From: Bryobacteraceae bacterium
Lineage (GTDB): Bacteria; Acidobacteriota; Terriglobia; Bryobacterales; Bryobacteraceae
NCBI GenBank assembly: GCA_041394945.1
Contig: JAWKHH010000004.1
Location: 186,001-250,000, forward strand
Direction of reading: 5' to 3'
DNA length: 64,000 nt
Position 1 is the first letter of the stretch. Each line of letters begins with the position of its first letter. The notes beneath the pieces were generated by a model. That model made no database searches and was not told where the DNA came from. It saw only the letters and a program-made list of their open reading frames with translations. Below are positions 1 through 9,713 of the stretch, in pieces. Made by a program: the position numbers and the translations under genes.

Positions 1-2
1 AC

Positions 3-2537
3 GACACCGACACCGAACCGGTGCGGAGCGGGCCACAGGCTGTTTCGGTCGCGGAACGGACATCGCGCGTCGGCAGGTCGCCGAACGATCCGGGTTCGGC
101 GACTCGATCGGCGGAACTGCCCCGCATCCAGCTTCACGCCTTCATGGACTGTCTCCACAATCGGGATTGCCTTGCCGACAACATCGCGCGCGCACGGGCG
201 CAAGCTGTGATCCCGCGCTACCGGGAGCGCCTCTGGCGGCAAGGGCTCCAAAGCGGAAACCCTGGCCCGTTCTTTCACTTCAGCCAGGACGAACTACCGC
301 ATAGAGGCTACCCAAGCGATGGAGGGCACTGGGCTTCTCCAACGGCTGCCCACCGGTACGATCTGGTCATGGGCGCGACCACCGACTACCTCGACTTTGA
401 GAAACCGGAGCGCAATCGCCCGATGATCGAAGAGTCCCTGCGCCGGCTCCGGCAGTACCTTACGATCTTGAATCCCAGGCAGCGATTCTTTGCGGTCGAC
501 TTCCTTGACCGGAACGTGCAGGGGGCCTACGCTGCCCTCCGCAAGGCGAACCGGGTGACGCAGGCGCCGCCATTCACCGACGCGTTGGCGCAGGCGATGA
601 AGGATTTCGAGAGAAACCCTACGCTCACCACTACCTTGCTCCGGACAATTTACCTATGGAAGCTGGCCAGCGAACCGAGCGATGACCGCGCCAGCAAAGC
701 CATCGACGGCCAATTGACCGTCATGAACGCGACGGACCGCATCCCGAAGTACAAACAATACGAGCTGACCTCGTCGGGAAATCCGGAGCGCGCCGAGGTG
801 GACGACTGGGTCTTGCACGGCGACCTTCGGGTCGTGGTTGCTCCGCGCGGCGGCCTACCCGGCGATGCGCTGCCAGCGAGCGTGAAGGTGCAGGTTCTCG
901 CCGTACCCACCTTTCGCGCCAGTTGGGACCAGGAGTACGTGCTCGCCGAGGCCGATTCGAATGGACAGGCCGTTGAGTTCCGCGCAATTCCGGTCGGCGC
1001 CGTCAAAGTGCAGGCGGTGTTTGCCACCGGCCCGGCCGTTGTCCGAACGTTCACTGTGGACAAGCAGAAACAGGAGATCACTCTGCAAGTCGATACGGGC
1101 GGCGCCGAATGGGACGACCTGCTCTCCAAGTTGCGCGATCTCGAACGGCAGTCGAATGCTACCGCCAACGAACTGGCCAAGAAAGTAGCCGCCCTGGAAC
1201 AGCGCTGGAAACAGATCGAAGAAGCGGCTCGAACGGCGTCGCAATATGTTCAGGACCGGCTGGCCGGAACCGCGGGCCGGTGGGGACCGCGGTGGGGCGA
1301 ACTCGCTTGGGCCTCCGAGAACGCCCAGGCGGCGGCCGCTTCCCTCACACGCGCCGAGAAACTGGCGGCGGGCATCGCCGAGGGAATCGACGGCTACCGG
1401 CGCACCGCCTGCGAGGGGCGTCCGGCGACAGGACGTGTGTACACTTCACTGGCCCAGGCGCAGGGGGCGATCCGCACTCTCGAAGCCGATGTCCGGCAGG
1501 CCGCAAGCCTTGTGGAAAGGCTCCAACGGGCGCAGCGTCTATTCGGCCCGATGAACACCTGGCTCGAGCGGGTTCGGCAGTCTTTCGACTTCCTCATCGA
1601 ACTCGAAACCCGTGATTCCGCGCTTGCCATGGAGTTCAATGAGGCCACCCGGCTGGCTGCCGCACTGATCGAGTACCGGCGCCAGGCGGCGGGTCTCCAC
1701 GATCAGATCGAAGTCCAGGCAACGTCGGTACTCAATAACCGTTCCAGATCGGTTCTCCATCCGCGCGCCCGGGACGTTCTTTCGCTCTCGAATCGGTCAT
1801 ACGGGGCAATTCGTGCGAATGCCGAAGCGTATCAGCAACTGCGGGCGCAACTTGCCGAGCGCTCGAAACGCACTCGCGCGACGGTCTCCGCGGGCGGCGC
1901 CTCGCTGCTGAGCCTGAGCGGCCGAGTGCCGTCTGCCCTGCCCGCGGTCGATTCCCGCCTGGCCGGGGAAGTAGCAAACAAGCCCGCAAGGCTCGCGAAT
2001 CTGGTGGCGCGTCTGCGGACCGAAGAGCAGTCATTGAGCGGCTGTGCGGGCCTCTGGCGGCTGACGGGTGGAGTTGTCGTCAATCCGGAAAGGCAGCAGA
2101 CGCGCGAGGCCAGGCGGTTCAGTGCTTCCCACCACTGGGAAAAGGTAGGGACGATCGCGCCGGGACGGATCACTGAGCGTAGAAATCTCGTTCACTCCAA
2201 TCGTGTTGTTTTCGATTTGATGTTCGATGTGCGGTTCCTGCCGGCGAACCTTCCGGCAACGCTTCGCGCCGGGGATTCGATCACGATCAAAATGGGGGGA
2301 GTGGCGCGGAAGCTGGGAGGTTGGCGCAACCGGCACGCGGACGTCTTGGATTGCGTGACCAGGGGCTACGGTATCAGCGGATTCACCCGGATGAGTCTGG
2401 CGTTTCAGGGCAACAATGGCGTTCCGGTGGAGCGGGCAACTGTCTTTCAGGTGACGGCGAGCACTCCCGCCGAGTTCCGCATCCGAGTCGGATGCGGGTC
2501 TTTGGGGTCGACCGCGGAGTGGGTCTATCGGCGCTAG
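3..2537 (+). CDS. Large coiled-coil protein of unknown function, probably 5'-truncated by the window edge
   Basis: The reading frame is open to the left edge of the window; the first visible start is a GTG at 21, so the true start may lie upstream. The visible part has three zones. The first roughly 240 residues are globular, with an aromatic-rich stretch around residues 75-120. Residues about 250-360 look beta-rich. A long Ala/Arg/Glu/Gln-rich helical zone follows at about 370-670, probably coiled coil. The last 140 residues return to a beta-rich fold with several glycines and cysteines. I see no signal peptide (the N-terminus may be missing), no membrane segment and no catalytic motif I recognise. 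It converges on the aldolase at 2893. Function unknown. Confidence 0.75.
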   Translation, partial: DTDTEPVRSGPQAVSVAERTSRVGRSPNDPGSATRSAELPRIQLHAFMDCLHNRDCLADNIARARAQAVIPRYRERLWRQGLQSGNPGPFFHFSQDELPHRGYPSDGGHWASPTAAHRYDLVMGATTDYLDFEKPERNRPMIEESLRRLRQYLTILNPRQRFFAVDFLDRNVQGAYAALRKANRVTQAPPFTDALAQAMKDFERNPTLTTTLLRTIYLWKLASEPSDDRASKAIDGQLTVMNATDRIPKYKQYELTSSGNPERAEVDDWVLHGDLRVVVAPRGGLPGDALPASVKVQVLAVPTFRASWDQEYVLAEADSNGQAVEFRAIPVGAVKVQAVFATGPAVVRTFTVDKQKQEITLQVDTGGAEWDDLLSKLRDLERQSNATANELAKKVAALEQRWKQIEEAARTASQYVQDRLAGTAGRWGPRWGELAWASENAQAAAASLTRAEKLAAGIAEGIDGYRRTACEGRPATGRVYTSLAQAQGAIRTLEADVRQAASLVERLQRAQRLFGPMNTWLERVRQSFDFLIELETRDSALAMEFNEATRLAAALIEYRRQAAGLHDQIEVQATSVLNNRSRSVLHPRARDVLSLSNRSYGAIRANAEAYQQLRAQLAERSKRTRATVSAGGASLLSLSGRVPSALPAVDSRLAGEVANKPARLANLVARLRTEEQSLSGCAGLWRLTGGVVVNPERQQTREARRFSASHHWEKVGTIAPGRITERRNLVHSNRVVFDLMFDVRFLPANLPATLRAGDSITIKMGGVARKLGGWRNRHADVLDCVTRGYGISGFTRMSLAFQGNNGVPVERATVFQVTASTPAEFRIRVGCGSLGSTAEWVYRR

Positions 2538-2892
2538 CCACGCTAGGCGCGGAAGGAGAGACAAGCGTCCCAATGATGCGGGAGTTGGCCCCACTTCTCG
2601 CGGCCGCCCGGGGAGCAGCGCAACTACGAATCTCCCGATCAGGCCGTGCAAAGCGCGATCCATCGGCGCATCTTGGAAACAGCAGCGATGATCGTGAATG
2701 TATCGTTCGGGCCGCGCGCCGGTTTCACGCCGTGCTCGGACCCGGAGCCGCCACGCCCCCTTGCTCCTCGGAGTCATCGGTTCGGCGAATCAGGTCCACC
2801 GGCTCCAGCCGGACTGTGGCGAGACCGGTAGGCAGCGGAAACGTCATCGGCGGCCCATCTCGCCGCGGCGATCGCGAACGCCGTTGAGCGAT
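2538..2892. other. 355-bp gap between convergent genes, no gene recognised
   Basis: This gap separates the stop codons of the coiled-coil protein and the aldolase. Short open frames cross it on both strands, but none has recognisable protein character or a good ribosome binding site. I see no clear intrinsic terminator, repeat or RNA gene. Confidence 0.5.
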
Positions 2893-3663
2893 CTACAAAG
2901 CGTCGAGCGCCGAAGTGATCTCTTTCGCCTTGTCGAACAACATGCCCGTGTCGCCGGAGCAGCCCAGAAAACGCATCCCGTTCTGCTTCCAGAATTTCGC
3001 GAGATCGATGGTGCGCGTCTGCGTGCCGGGCGCGATGCCGCGCGCGTTGCAGGAATCGCGAATGGCGAGCATCGCGTCCACGAGTTTCGGATTCTGAAAC
3101 TCGCCGGGAATGCCGAATGAAATCGAAAGATCGGCCGGGCCGATCATCACCGCGTCGATCCCCGGTACGGCCAGCAGCTCTTCGCGCATCTCGAAGGCGC
3201 GTTTGGTTTCGATCTGCAGCACCACCATCGTTTCGTTGTTCAGGTGCTCGATCATCTGCGGCATCGTGGCCTTCTCGTGATCGATATGGAAGGCGTTGAG
3301 CCCGAAGCCGCGCACGCCCACAGGCGGAAAGCGGCACCAGCTGACCGCGCGCTCGAGCAGCTCCACGGATTCCACGCGTGGGAAGATGATCCCCTGGGCG
3401 CCAACGTCGAGCGCGCGCGCCACCAGCGAATACTGCAGATCGGCCACGCGGACGATCGGCGTGAAGTTCACCAGCGGCGAGATGCGGCAAACGTCCTGGA
3501 TCGTCTCGAGGTCGAAGCCGCCGTGCTCGGTGTCGATGAATGCCCAGTGGAATCCCGCCTGGGCGAAGATCTTCAGAACATCCTGGGAGCGGAATTGGCC
3601 GAAGTTGGTGCCGTATTGAACTTTGCCCTCGGCGAGGGCGCGTTTGACGAGATTGATTCGCAT
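2893..3663 (-). CDS. HpcH/HpaI aldolase family protein
   Basis: This 256-residue protein has the usual length of class II pyruvate-type aldolases such as 2-dehydro-3-deoxyglucarate or 4-hydroxy-2-oxoheptanedioate aldolase, cytoplasmic enzymes that split or form 2-oxo acids with a divalent metal. Visible family features are a FIDTEHGGFD-like segment near residue 43, an IIFPRVES strand near 92, a QIETKRAFE strand near residue 150 that supplies a metal-binding glutamate, and an IGPADLS motif near residue 175 that supplies the metal-binding aspartate. It starts 13 bases after the bshC stop and is probably cotranscribed with it. The exact substrate cannot be read from the sequence. Confidence 0.9.
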   Translation of the reverse strand: MRINLVKRALAEGKVQYGTNFGQFRSQDVLKIFAQAGFHWAFIDTEHGGFDLETIQDVCRISPLVNFTPIVRVADLQYSLVARALDVGAQGIIFPRVESVELLERAVSWCRFPPVGVRGFGLNAFHIDHEKATMPQMIEHLNNETMVVLQIETKRAFEMREELLAVPGIDAVMIGPADLSISFGIPGEFQNPKLVDAMLAIRDSCNARGIAPGTQTRTIDLAKFWKQNGMRFLGCSGDTGMLFDKAKEITSALDAL

Positions 3664-3676
3664 AAGGGCCCGACTG

Positions 3677-5251
3677 TCAGGACGATGCTGTCAGTACGAT
3701 GTGGTCCGGACACTCCAGCCTAACATGCTGCTCCACGCGTTCGATGAGGTCGAAGCCGTGGCGCGCCAGGAACGGCAGAATCGTATAGAAGCGCTCCTGC
3801 AGATGGCGTTCCTGATATAGCAGCGCGGTGAGCGCATGCATCTCCGCGTCGGCCCGGGCGTTGCGCCGCAACGCCTCGCGTTCGGTCTTGGCGCGGATCT
3901 TGTCGAGCTGGTAGAGCATCTTCGCACGGCTCTTGGCCAGCGCCTCGCCAAGCGTCGGGTCGAACGAGGAGAGCGCGGCGTGCAGACGGTCCACGGCGTC
4001 CGCGGTGGCGGCGCGCGTGGCGCCCAGGCTCGTTTCAAGCTCCGGGGGCGTGATGCGCGCGGCGACTTTGGCCCGCAGCGGCTCCGGCCCTTCGAAGAAA
4101 TCCGAGACCGCCAGCCGGTATCGTTCCATGGACTTCGCCGCCCGCTCGTCGAGCAGCGTGAAGCCCGCCCGCGATACGAACACCGGCGCTGGACGCCCCA
4201 GTCCCTCGTAGAGCACCTGTGATTGCGCGAGGTAAGCGATCTCGGCCGGTCCGCCGATGAGAGCCGCCGTCGGCAGCAGGTAATCCTGCATCACCGGCCG
4301 CAGAATCGCGTTCGGCGAAAGATGCTCGGCGCGGGCGGCCAGGCCCTCGGCGTCCATGCCGTCGAAGGTCCCGCCGTCCCGGAGTAAATGAACGCGCTCG
4401 CCGCCTTCGAGTAGAAAGAACGGCGAAGTCTTCGGCTCCACGTGAACCTGAGCGTGGTAGCCGGCCTCGGCCAACTCCGCGTTCCGGGCAATCACCCGAT
4501 CCATCAGTGCGGGTGCCTGGAGCGCCGCCTGCTGCAGGATCGGCGCGGCCAATCGCCGGATCGGCATCTCGAGTGGATCCACGTAAATCAGTCCGCGTCC
4601 GGGCAGCAGCCGTTCCATCAGCGCCCGGAACGCCGCGCCCAGCGTCGCGCCATCGCGGTACGCCTCGCCGGCCAGCGCCAGTACCTCTTCGGCGAACGGC
4701 AGTCCGCGCAGCGCATCGGCCAGCTCTTCGATCGGATATTTCGGAATCGCGATCGGGCCCACCGGCCGCGTGCTCGACGTTCCCGGATTGGCCACCTCGT
4801 GACGGACGGCGTCGTTCTCCCCGGAGAGCGTCCACGCGTGGTTGATCTCGTCGAAATCGTGGTCTTCCGTCGCCAGCCAGAACACCGGCGCGGCGGGAAT
4901 TCCCGAGTCGCGCAACCGCGCCGCCAGACGAACGGCGGTGAGCGCCTTGTAGATCGTGTAACAGGGTCCGGAGAACAGCCCCACCTGCTGGCCGGTCACC
5001 ACTGCGACACAGTCTGGTTGAGCCAGCGCTTCGAGCGCCGCCGGATCGTTCCCCTGCGCCGCCAGCGCTTCGATCAGCGCGCGGCGGCGTTCCTCCGGAT
5101 ACACGAGCGCCGACGCGGCAGACCGGTAGGATTCCGGGTCCGCGGGATCATAGCGATAAAACGGCGCCACACGATCAAAGCGATACAGGTAGTCGGCAAA
5201 TAACTTGCTCGTCCCTGGCAGTTCCGTGTGGCGTAGACAAGCCGACGCCAT
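3677..5251 (-). CDS. bshC: Putative cysteine ligase BshC (bacillithiol biosynthesis)
   Basis: BshC adds cysteine to glucosaminyl-malate in the last step of bacillithiol synthesis. At 524 residues it is close to the Firmicutes enzymes. Diagnostic segments are GQQVGLFSGP at residues 87-96, followed by a TIYK helix, and DHDFDEINH at 130-138. An Ala/Arg-rich helical zone lies at roughly 385-460, where the family has its coiled coil. It heads a two-gene minus-strand unit with the aldolase and is divergent from a glycosyltransferase. No bshA or bshB is recognised in the window, so the rest of the pathway must be elsewhere. Confidence 0.93.
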   Translation of the reverse strand: MASACLRHTELPGTSKLFADYLYRFDRVAPFYRYDPADPESYRSAASALVYPEERRRALIEALAAQGNDPAALEALAQPDCVAVVTGQQVGLFSGPCYTIYKALTAVRLAARLRDSGIPAAPVFWLATEDHDFDEINHAWTLSGENDAVRHEVANPGTSSTRPVGPIAIPKYPIEELADALRGLPFAEEVLALAGEAYRDGATLGAAFRALMERLLPGRGLIYVDPLEMPIRRLAAPILQQAALQAPALMDRVIARNAELAEAGYHAQVHVEPKTSPFFLLEGGERVHLLRDGGTFDGMDAEGLAARAEHLSPNAILRPVMQDYLLPTAALIGGPAEIAYLAQSQVLYEGLGRPAPVFVSRAGFTLLDERAAKSMERYRLAVSDFFEGPEPLRAKVAARITPPELETSLGATRAATADAVDRLHAALSSFDPTLGEALAKSRAKMLYQLDKIRAKTEREALRRNARADAEMHALTALLYQERHLQERFYTILPFLARHGFDLIERVEQHVRLECPDHIVLTASS

Positions 5252-5328
5252 GCAACTCTACAAGCCTACCAGATGATCTTCGTTACAGGCGGGATTCAAA
5301 GGAAGTTGTTACGATTGGCGAAGGGCGC

Positions 5329-6654
5329 ATGAAAATCCTCAGTATTACCGCCGGAGCCGCCAATATGTATTGCGGCAGTTGCCTCCGCGACAATGCGCTC
5401 GCCGGTGAACTACGCCGCCAGGGGCACGACGTCATTCTGCTGCCGCTCTACACGCCCACCCGCACCGACGAAGAGAATCACAGCCACAGTCGCGTGTTCT
5501 TCGGAGGCATCAGCGTCTACCTGCAACAGATCCTTCCGCTGTTCCGTAAAACCCCGAAGCTGTTGGACCGGCTTTGGGACCTTCCGGGCGTCATCTCCCT
5601 GTTCGCCAATCGCGGCCTGGAAGTGGACCCGGGCCACCTCGGCGCGCTCACCGTTTCCATGCTCGAAGGCGTTCACGGGCGCCAGCGCAAGGAGATCGAC
5701 AACCTCACCGCCTGGCTCCGGCACGAGCCCCGGCCGGATCTGGTTACGCTCCCCTATCCCCTGCTCATCTCGCTCGCGCGGCCCCTGCGCGAAGTCACCG
5801 GGCGGCCGGTGGTCTGCACGCTGCAAGGCGAGGAACTCTTCCTCGAAGGGCTGATCGAACCGCACCGCTCGCGCGCGCTCGATCTCATCCGCGGCCAGGT
5901 GGATCAGGTGGATGCTTTCATCGCCGTCAGCCACTATGGCGCCCGCCACATGGCCTCTTACCTCGGGATTCCGCGCGAGAAGATCCACACCGTACCCCTC
6001 GGCATCAACCTCGACGGGCACGCACCCGCCAACCGCGCCGCCGGCGGCCCACGCCGCGTGGGCTTCTTTTCGCGCATCGCTCCGGAAAAGGGGCTGCACG
6101 TGCTGGCTGAAGCGTTCCGCCTCCTGGACCGGCGCGGCGATCTCGGGCCCATTCGCCTCGAAGCCGCCGGCTACATCGCGCCCGAGCACCGCAAGTACCT
6201 CGCCGGCATTGAGGCGAAGATGGCCGAATGGGGCTTCGCCGATCGCTTCCGCTACCACGGCGAAGTGGACCGCGCCGGCAAGATCGCGTTTCTCCAAAGC
6301 CTCCACGTGCTGTCGGTGCCGGCCACTTACGACGAGCCGAAAGGCATCCCGATCCTCGAAGCGAAGGCGAACGCGGTGCCGGTGGTCCAGCCCCGGCGCG
6401 GCAGTTTTCCGGAGATGATCGAAACCACCGGCGGCGGCCTGCTCGTGGAGCCGGACTCCGCTGAGGCGCTGGCCGAAGGTCTCGCCGCCGTTCTCTGCGA
6501 CAACGATCTCGCCGCCAGGCTCGGTTCGGCCGGACGCGCCGGAGTGGAAGCTCACTACACGCTCGCGAAAATGGCCGAACGAACCGCGAAGGTCTACGCT
6601 CGGGTGGCGGCGGGCGATTCCCGCAAGCTCGCGGAATCGTTTCAGCCGAACTGA
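5329..6654 (+). CDS. Glycosyltransferase family 4 (GT-B fold)
   Basis: The 441-residue protein has the two-domain layout of GT4 retaining glycosyltransferases. The N-terminal Rossmann half starts with an ITAGAANMYCGSC segment. The C-terminal half carries FFSRIAPEKGLHVLAEAF around residue 247, a sugar-nucleotide loop, and a PEMIETTGGGLLVEPDS segment near residue 363 where the family has its EX7E motif. A GAAGGG-like ribosome site lies 4-9 nt before the ATG. It is divergent from bshC. BshA is also GT4, but the N-terminal motif does not match BshA as I know it, so a bacillithiol role is only a possibility. The acceptor is unknown. The 3' end overlaps the convergent dioxygenase gene by 13 bases. 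Confidence 0.88.
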   Translation: MKILSITAGAANMYCGSCLRDNALAGELRRQGHDVILLPLYTPTRTDEENHSHSRVFFGGISVYLQQILPLFRKTPKLLDRLWDLPGVISLFANRGLEVDPGHLGALTVSMLEGVHGRQRKEIDNLTAWLRHEPRPDLVTLPYPLLISLARPLREVTGRPVVCTLQGEELFLEGLIEPHRSRALDLIRGQVDQVDAFIAVSHYGARHMASYLGIPREKIHTVPLGINLDGHAPANRAAGGPRRVGFFSRIAPEKGLHVLAEAFRLLDRRGDLGPIRLEAAGYIAPEHRKYLAGIEAKMAEWGFADRFRYHGEVDRAGKIAFLQSLHVLSVPATYDEPKGIPILEAKANAVPVVQPRRGSFPEMIETTGGGLLVEPDSAEALAEGLAAVLCDNDLAARLGSAGRAGVEAHYTLAKMAERTAKVYARVAAGDSRKLAESFQPN

Positions 6655-7400
6655 ACCGACCGCTTGGTGAAGGATCCGTACGTGAACCCGGTGATCGGAA
6701 ACGTCGCCGCATCTTCCACCCCCGCGCCCATCGCAACGAGAACCGGCACGAAGTGTTCCTGCGTCGGCAGCGCGACGGACACTCCCGGCGCCTTGGCGCG
6801 ATAGTCGAGCATCGCATCCACGTCCCGGCGGGCAAGCGCGTCCGCGGCCCACTCGTCGAACTCCACGGCCCACTGCGGCGCGCCCGAGTTTGACCAGTCC
6901 ACCTTGCGCAGGTTGTGCGTGAGGAAGCCGCTGCCAACGATCAGCACCCCCTCGTCGCGCAGCGGGCGCAGCGCCCGGCCGAGCTCGAGCAGCGTCCGCG
7001 GATCCATGGCCGGAAGCGAAACCTGGAGCGCCGGAACATCGGCTTGCGGATACATGGCGAGCAGCGGGACATAGGCGCCATGGTCAAGGCCGCGGGTGGG
7101 CGCTTCCGACGTGCCGCTTTCGCGCAACAGTTGCCGGACGCGCGCCGCGAGCGCCGGCGCTCCGGGCGCTGGATAGGTCACCTCGTAGAACTCCCTCGGG
7201 CAGCCGTGGAAGTCGTGAACGAGCGGGACGCTGCGGGTGGCGCCGATGGTCACCGGACGCTGTTCCCAATGCGCCGACAGCATGAGGATCGATTCCGGCC
7301 GGGGCAGCGCGGCGGACCATGCGGCCAGCTCGCCCACCCAGGCCGCGTCCGTGGTGAGCAGGGGCGAACCGTGGGCGAGGAAAATGGCCGGCGTGCGCAC
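6642..7400 (-). CDS. Class III extradiol ring-cleavage dioxygenase (DODA/LigB type)
   Basis: The GTG start at 7400 overlaps the stop of the upstream HNH gene by one base and gives 252 residues, close to E. coli YgiD (4,5-DOPA dioxygenase family). The LigB-fold metal ligands are visible: His10 in LAHGSP, His44 in LSAHWE and a further His107 in DHGAYVPL, with the acid/base candidate His162 in FLTHN. Enzymes of this family open catechol-type rings using Fe(II) or bind Zn. A frame extending upstream as far as 7664 exists but would overlap the HNH gene, so I reject it. It is the last gene of the GNAT-folP-comF-HNH unit. Substrate unknown. Confidence 0.9.
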   Translation of the reverse strand: MRTPAIFLAHGSPLLTTDAAWVGELAAWSAALPRPESILMLSAHWEQRPVTIGATRSVPLVHDFHGCPREFYEVTYPAPGAPALAARVRQLLRESGTSEAPTRGLDHGAYVPLLAMYPQADVPALQVSLPAMDPRTLLELGRALRPLRDEGVLIVGSGFLTHNLRKVDWSNSGAPQWAVEFDEWAADALARRDVDAMLDYRAKAPGVSVALPTQEHFVPVLVAMGAGVEDAATFPITGFTYGSFTKRSVQFG

Positions 7401-7927
7401 TAGTAGAAGAGATACTTCTGCCAGCGGTCCTCGCCCCGCGCCAGCAGACGCATCAGGTGACGGCTGGTGTGCATGCTGAACGGGCGCGGCGCGCGGGCCA
7501 GCCGGAAACCGGCTTCTTCCGGGGTCCGGTTGCCTTTCCGGTTGTTGCACTCGTGGCAGCAGGCGACGAGGTTTTCCCACGACGTCTCGCCGCCTCGCGA
7601 GCGGGGCACCACGTGGTCCAGCGTCAGCGCCGCCTGGTGCCCGTTGCGATGGCAATACTGGCACGTGTGCCGGTCCCGCATGAGGATGTTCTTGCGGGAA
7701 AGCGCGCGAGTCTGGTGCGGGATGCGCCGGTATTCAAGCAGGCGGATCACCGACGGCACCGGCAGGTTCTGCCGATACGCGTGCACCAGGTGGATCGAGG
7801 TCTCTTCGGTGGCTGCGACGCCTTTCAGCACCAGCACAAGAGCGCGCCGCGCGCCGCAGACGTTGATCGGTTCATAACTGGCGTTCAGCACCAGCACGGG
7901 CTGCTGTAACGCATGCGGACCATTCAT
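7400..7927 (-). CDS. HNH endonuclease family protein
   Basis: This 175-residue protein carries an HNH nuclease core. A CxxC pair at residues 89 and 92 precedes [12 protein letters not shown] (Asp104, His105); a second cysteine pair, Cys124 and Cys127, is followed by [13 protein letters not shown]. The CxxC pairs suggest a structural zinc. The N-terminal 80 residues contain the [13 protein letters not shown] segment seen in a widespread housekeeping-like HNH subfamily. The ATG at 7927 overlaps the comF stop as ATGA, which decides the start over the longer open frame. Targets are unknown; the operon position does not point to defence. Confidence 0.9.
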   Translation of the reverse strand: MNGPHALQQPVLVLNASYEPINVCGARRALVLVLKGVAATEETSIHLVHAYRQNLPVPSVIRLLEYRRIPHQTRALSRKNILMRDRHTCQYCHRNGHQAALTLDHVVPRSRGGETSWENLVACCHECNNRKGNRTPEEAGFRLARAPRPFSMHTSRHLMRLLARGEDRWQKYLFY

Positions 7928-8811
7928 GCCGACATCCCCCTGGCGGCCAACTGCGGGCCGATGAGTGCTTCGCGGCCGAACCGGCGGTCGGCGCGCGCAA
8001 GGGTCAACACGGAGACGCGAACCGCTCCGGCGCGCTTCAGCACGCGGGCGCAGGCGGCCACGGTGGACCCGGTGGTCAATACGTCGTCGACAAGCAGTAC
8101 GCGGCTTCCGGCGACAGCGTCGAGGCGCCGGGCCGCGAAGGCTCCGGCTGCGTTGCGGCGCCGCTCGGCGCTTGAAAGTCCGGCTTGCACGGGGCGGCTT
8201 TCGCGCGAAAGAATCTTGGCTACCGGCATCCCGGTGCGGCGCGCCACCTCGGCGGCCAGCAGTTCCGCCTGGTTGAACCCGCGCATCCACCGGCGCCGCC
8301 AGTGCATCGGGACCGGCACGATCACGTCAAATCGGCGGTCGCGCGGCAACGCCCGCGCCAGCAGCGCGCCAAGGGGTTCGGCCAGCGTCGGGATCCGCTC
8401 ATACTTGAGCAGGTGGACGAGCGAACGCAGCGTGCCCTCGTAGGCCCCGTAGGACCAGGCCTCGTCGTACGGCCTTCCGCCCAGGCGGCACAGCATGCAC
8501 CGGCCCTCATCATCGAGCGGGGCGCGATTCAGAAACGGGGTCCGGCACTGCGCGCACGCGTATTCCGCTTGAAACGGCCGCACTTGGTACACGCAGGCAG
8601 CGCAAACCGGGAAGCGGTGGAGATGTTGTAGGGGAGTTCCGCAGAGGCGGCAATCAGCCGGGAAAAGGCCGCCGAGAAGCCAGCCGCCGATGCGCGCGAA
8701 CGCGCCGGACGCCGCGGCCCCGCGGCCAGGACCGGCCGGGAGCTCTGTTTCCGTCCTATCAGAGGATTCGCATCGACTGCTGAAGATCCACCTCCTCGGA
8801 TTCCCCATCAT
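7924..8811 (-). CDS. comF: ComF family protein (phosphoribosyltransferase-like)
   Basis: ComF proteins are PRTase-fold proteins linked to DNA uptake in naturally competent bacteria. The N-terminal zinc finger region has cysteine pairs at residues 54/57, 70/73, 86/89 and 105/108. The PRPP-loop motif [13 protein letters not shown] lies at about 238-250, and [17 protein letters not shown] at about 165-181 is the family's conserved core. Start choice is uncertain: two adjacent ATGs sit at 8811 and 8808, and homologues often begin nearer the GGLFPADC segment. The gene lies 52 bases after folP and overlaps the HNH start. Confidence 0.9.
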   Translation of the reverse strand: MMGNPRRWIFSSRCESSDRTETELPAGPGRGAAASGAFARIGGWLLGGLFPADCRLCGTPLQHLHRFPVCAACVYQVRPFQAEYACAQCRTPFLNRAPLDDEGRCMLCRLGGRPYDEAWSYGAYEGTLRSLVHLLKYERIPTLAEPLGALLARALPRDRRFDVIVPVPMHWRRRWMRGFNQAELLAAEVARRTGMPVAKILSRESRPVQAGLSSAERRRNAAGAFAARRLDAVAGSRVLLVDDVLTTGSTVAACARVLKRAGAVRVSVLTLARADRRFGREALIGPQLAARGMSA

Positions 8812-8863
8812 TGTACACGACGATTCGTTACAGCCGTGCGACGGCGCGAGTGGTGAACCAAAA

Positions 8864-9709
8864 CTAGAGCGAGCGGACGATTGCGTCAGCCACCCGCGCC
8901 ACCGGCGCCATAGCCGCCACTTCATGCACGCGCACGATGTGCGCCCCCATCAGAATCGCGGTGGTCACCGCCGCCGCCGAAGCCATCAACGTGTCTTCCG
9001 GGGATTGCTGCGCCAGAAAAGACTTCCGCGACGGCCCCACGAGCACCGGCAGGTCCAGCGCCGTCAGCCGGTCCATATGCGCCAGCGTCCGCGAGTTCTC
9101 CTCCTTCCGCTTGCCGAACCCGAGGCCCGGGTCGATCACGATTCGCGTCGGCTCCACGCCCACCCGGCGCGCCTTGTGCACCGAGGCCAGGAGGTCGGCC
9201 GCGATCAGGCTCATCGGGTCCGGCACTGGGGCCAGCCGCGCCCATGTCTCCGGCGTCCCTCGCATGTGGTTCAGCACGAGGCCGGCGTCGTGCCGAAGCG
9301 CCGTCTTGGCGAGCTCCGGATCGAAGGTGAGGTTGCTCGGGTCGTTGATGATCTCGGCCCCTAGCTCGATCGCCCGCTCCGCCACCGCGGCTTTGTAGGT
9401 ATCCACGCTCACCGGGATCGTAAGTTTCCCCCGGAGCCGCTTGAGCACCGGCGCCAGCCGGCGAAGCTCTTCCTCTTCGCTGATGCGCGCCGAGCCGGGC
9501 CGTGTGGATTCGGCCCCGATGTCGATGATGTCGGCCCCGGCCAGTTCGAGTTCCAGCGCGTGGGCGTAGGCGCGGTCCGGGTCGAGAAAGTTGCCGCCGT
9601 CGGAAAACGAATCCGGCGTTACGTTCACGATGCCCATCAGCAGCGTGCGCTCGCCCAGTTGCAGGCCGCGCGAGGCCAGTTTCCAGAGGTAAGGTTTGCG
9701 GGCGATCAT
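8864..9709 (-). CDS. folP: Dihydropteroate synthase
   Basis: FolP condenses p-aminobenzoate with hydroxymethyl-dihydropterin pyrophosphate in folate synthesis. The 281-residue protein shows MGIVNVTPDSFSDGG at residues 25-39, IDIGAESTRPGS at 62-73, an SVDTYK segment near 110, an INDPSN segment where most enzymes have IND-(V/I)-(S/T), DPGLGFGK near 193 and a GPSRKSF loop near 222. All expected substrate-binding motifs are present. The start is 4 bases after the stop of the upstream GNAT gene, so the two are almost certainly cotranscribed. Confidence 0.97.
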   Translation of the reverse strand: MIARKPYLWKLASRGLQLGERTLLMGIVNVTPDSFSDGGNFLDPDRAYAHALELELAGADIIDIGAESTRPGSARISEEEELRRLAPVLKRLRGKLTIPVSVDTYKAAVAERAIELGAEIINDPSNLTFDPELAKTALRHDAGLVLNHMRGTPETWARLAPVPDPMSLIAADLLASVHKARRVGVEPTRIVIDPGLGFGKRKEENSRTLAHMDRLTALDLPVLVGPSRKSFLAQQSPEDTLMASAAAVTTAILMGAHIVRVHEVAAMAPVARVADAIVRSL

Positions 9710-9713
9710 GCTT

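Noticed and set aside
5329..6654. Considered as bshA because of the adjacent bshC
   Set aside because: GT4 fold fits, but the N-terminal motif does not match BshA as I know it, and divergent position alone is weak evidence.
5410..6873. Long minus-strand open frame of 487 codons opposite the GT4 gene
   Set aside because: It is the antisense shadow of a clear glycosyltransferase in GC-rich DNA. It has no family character and crosses the real dioxygenase gene.
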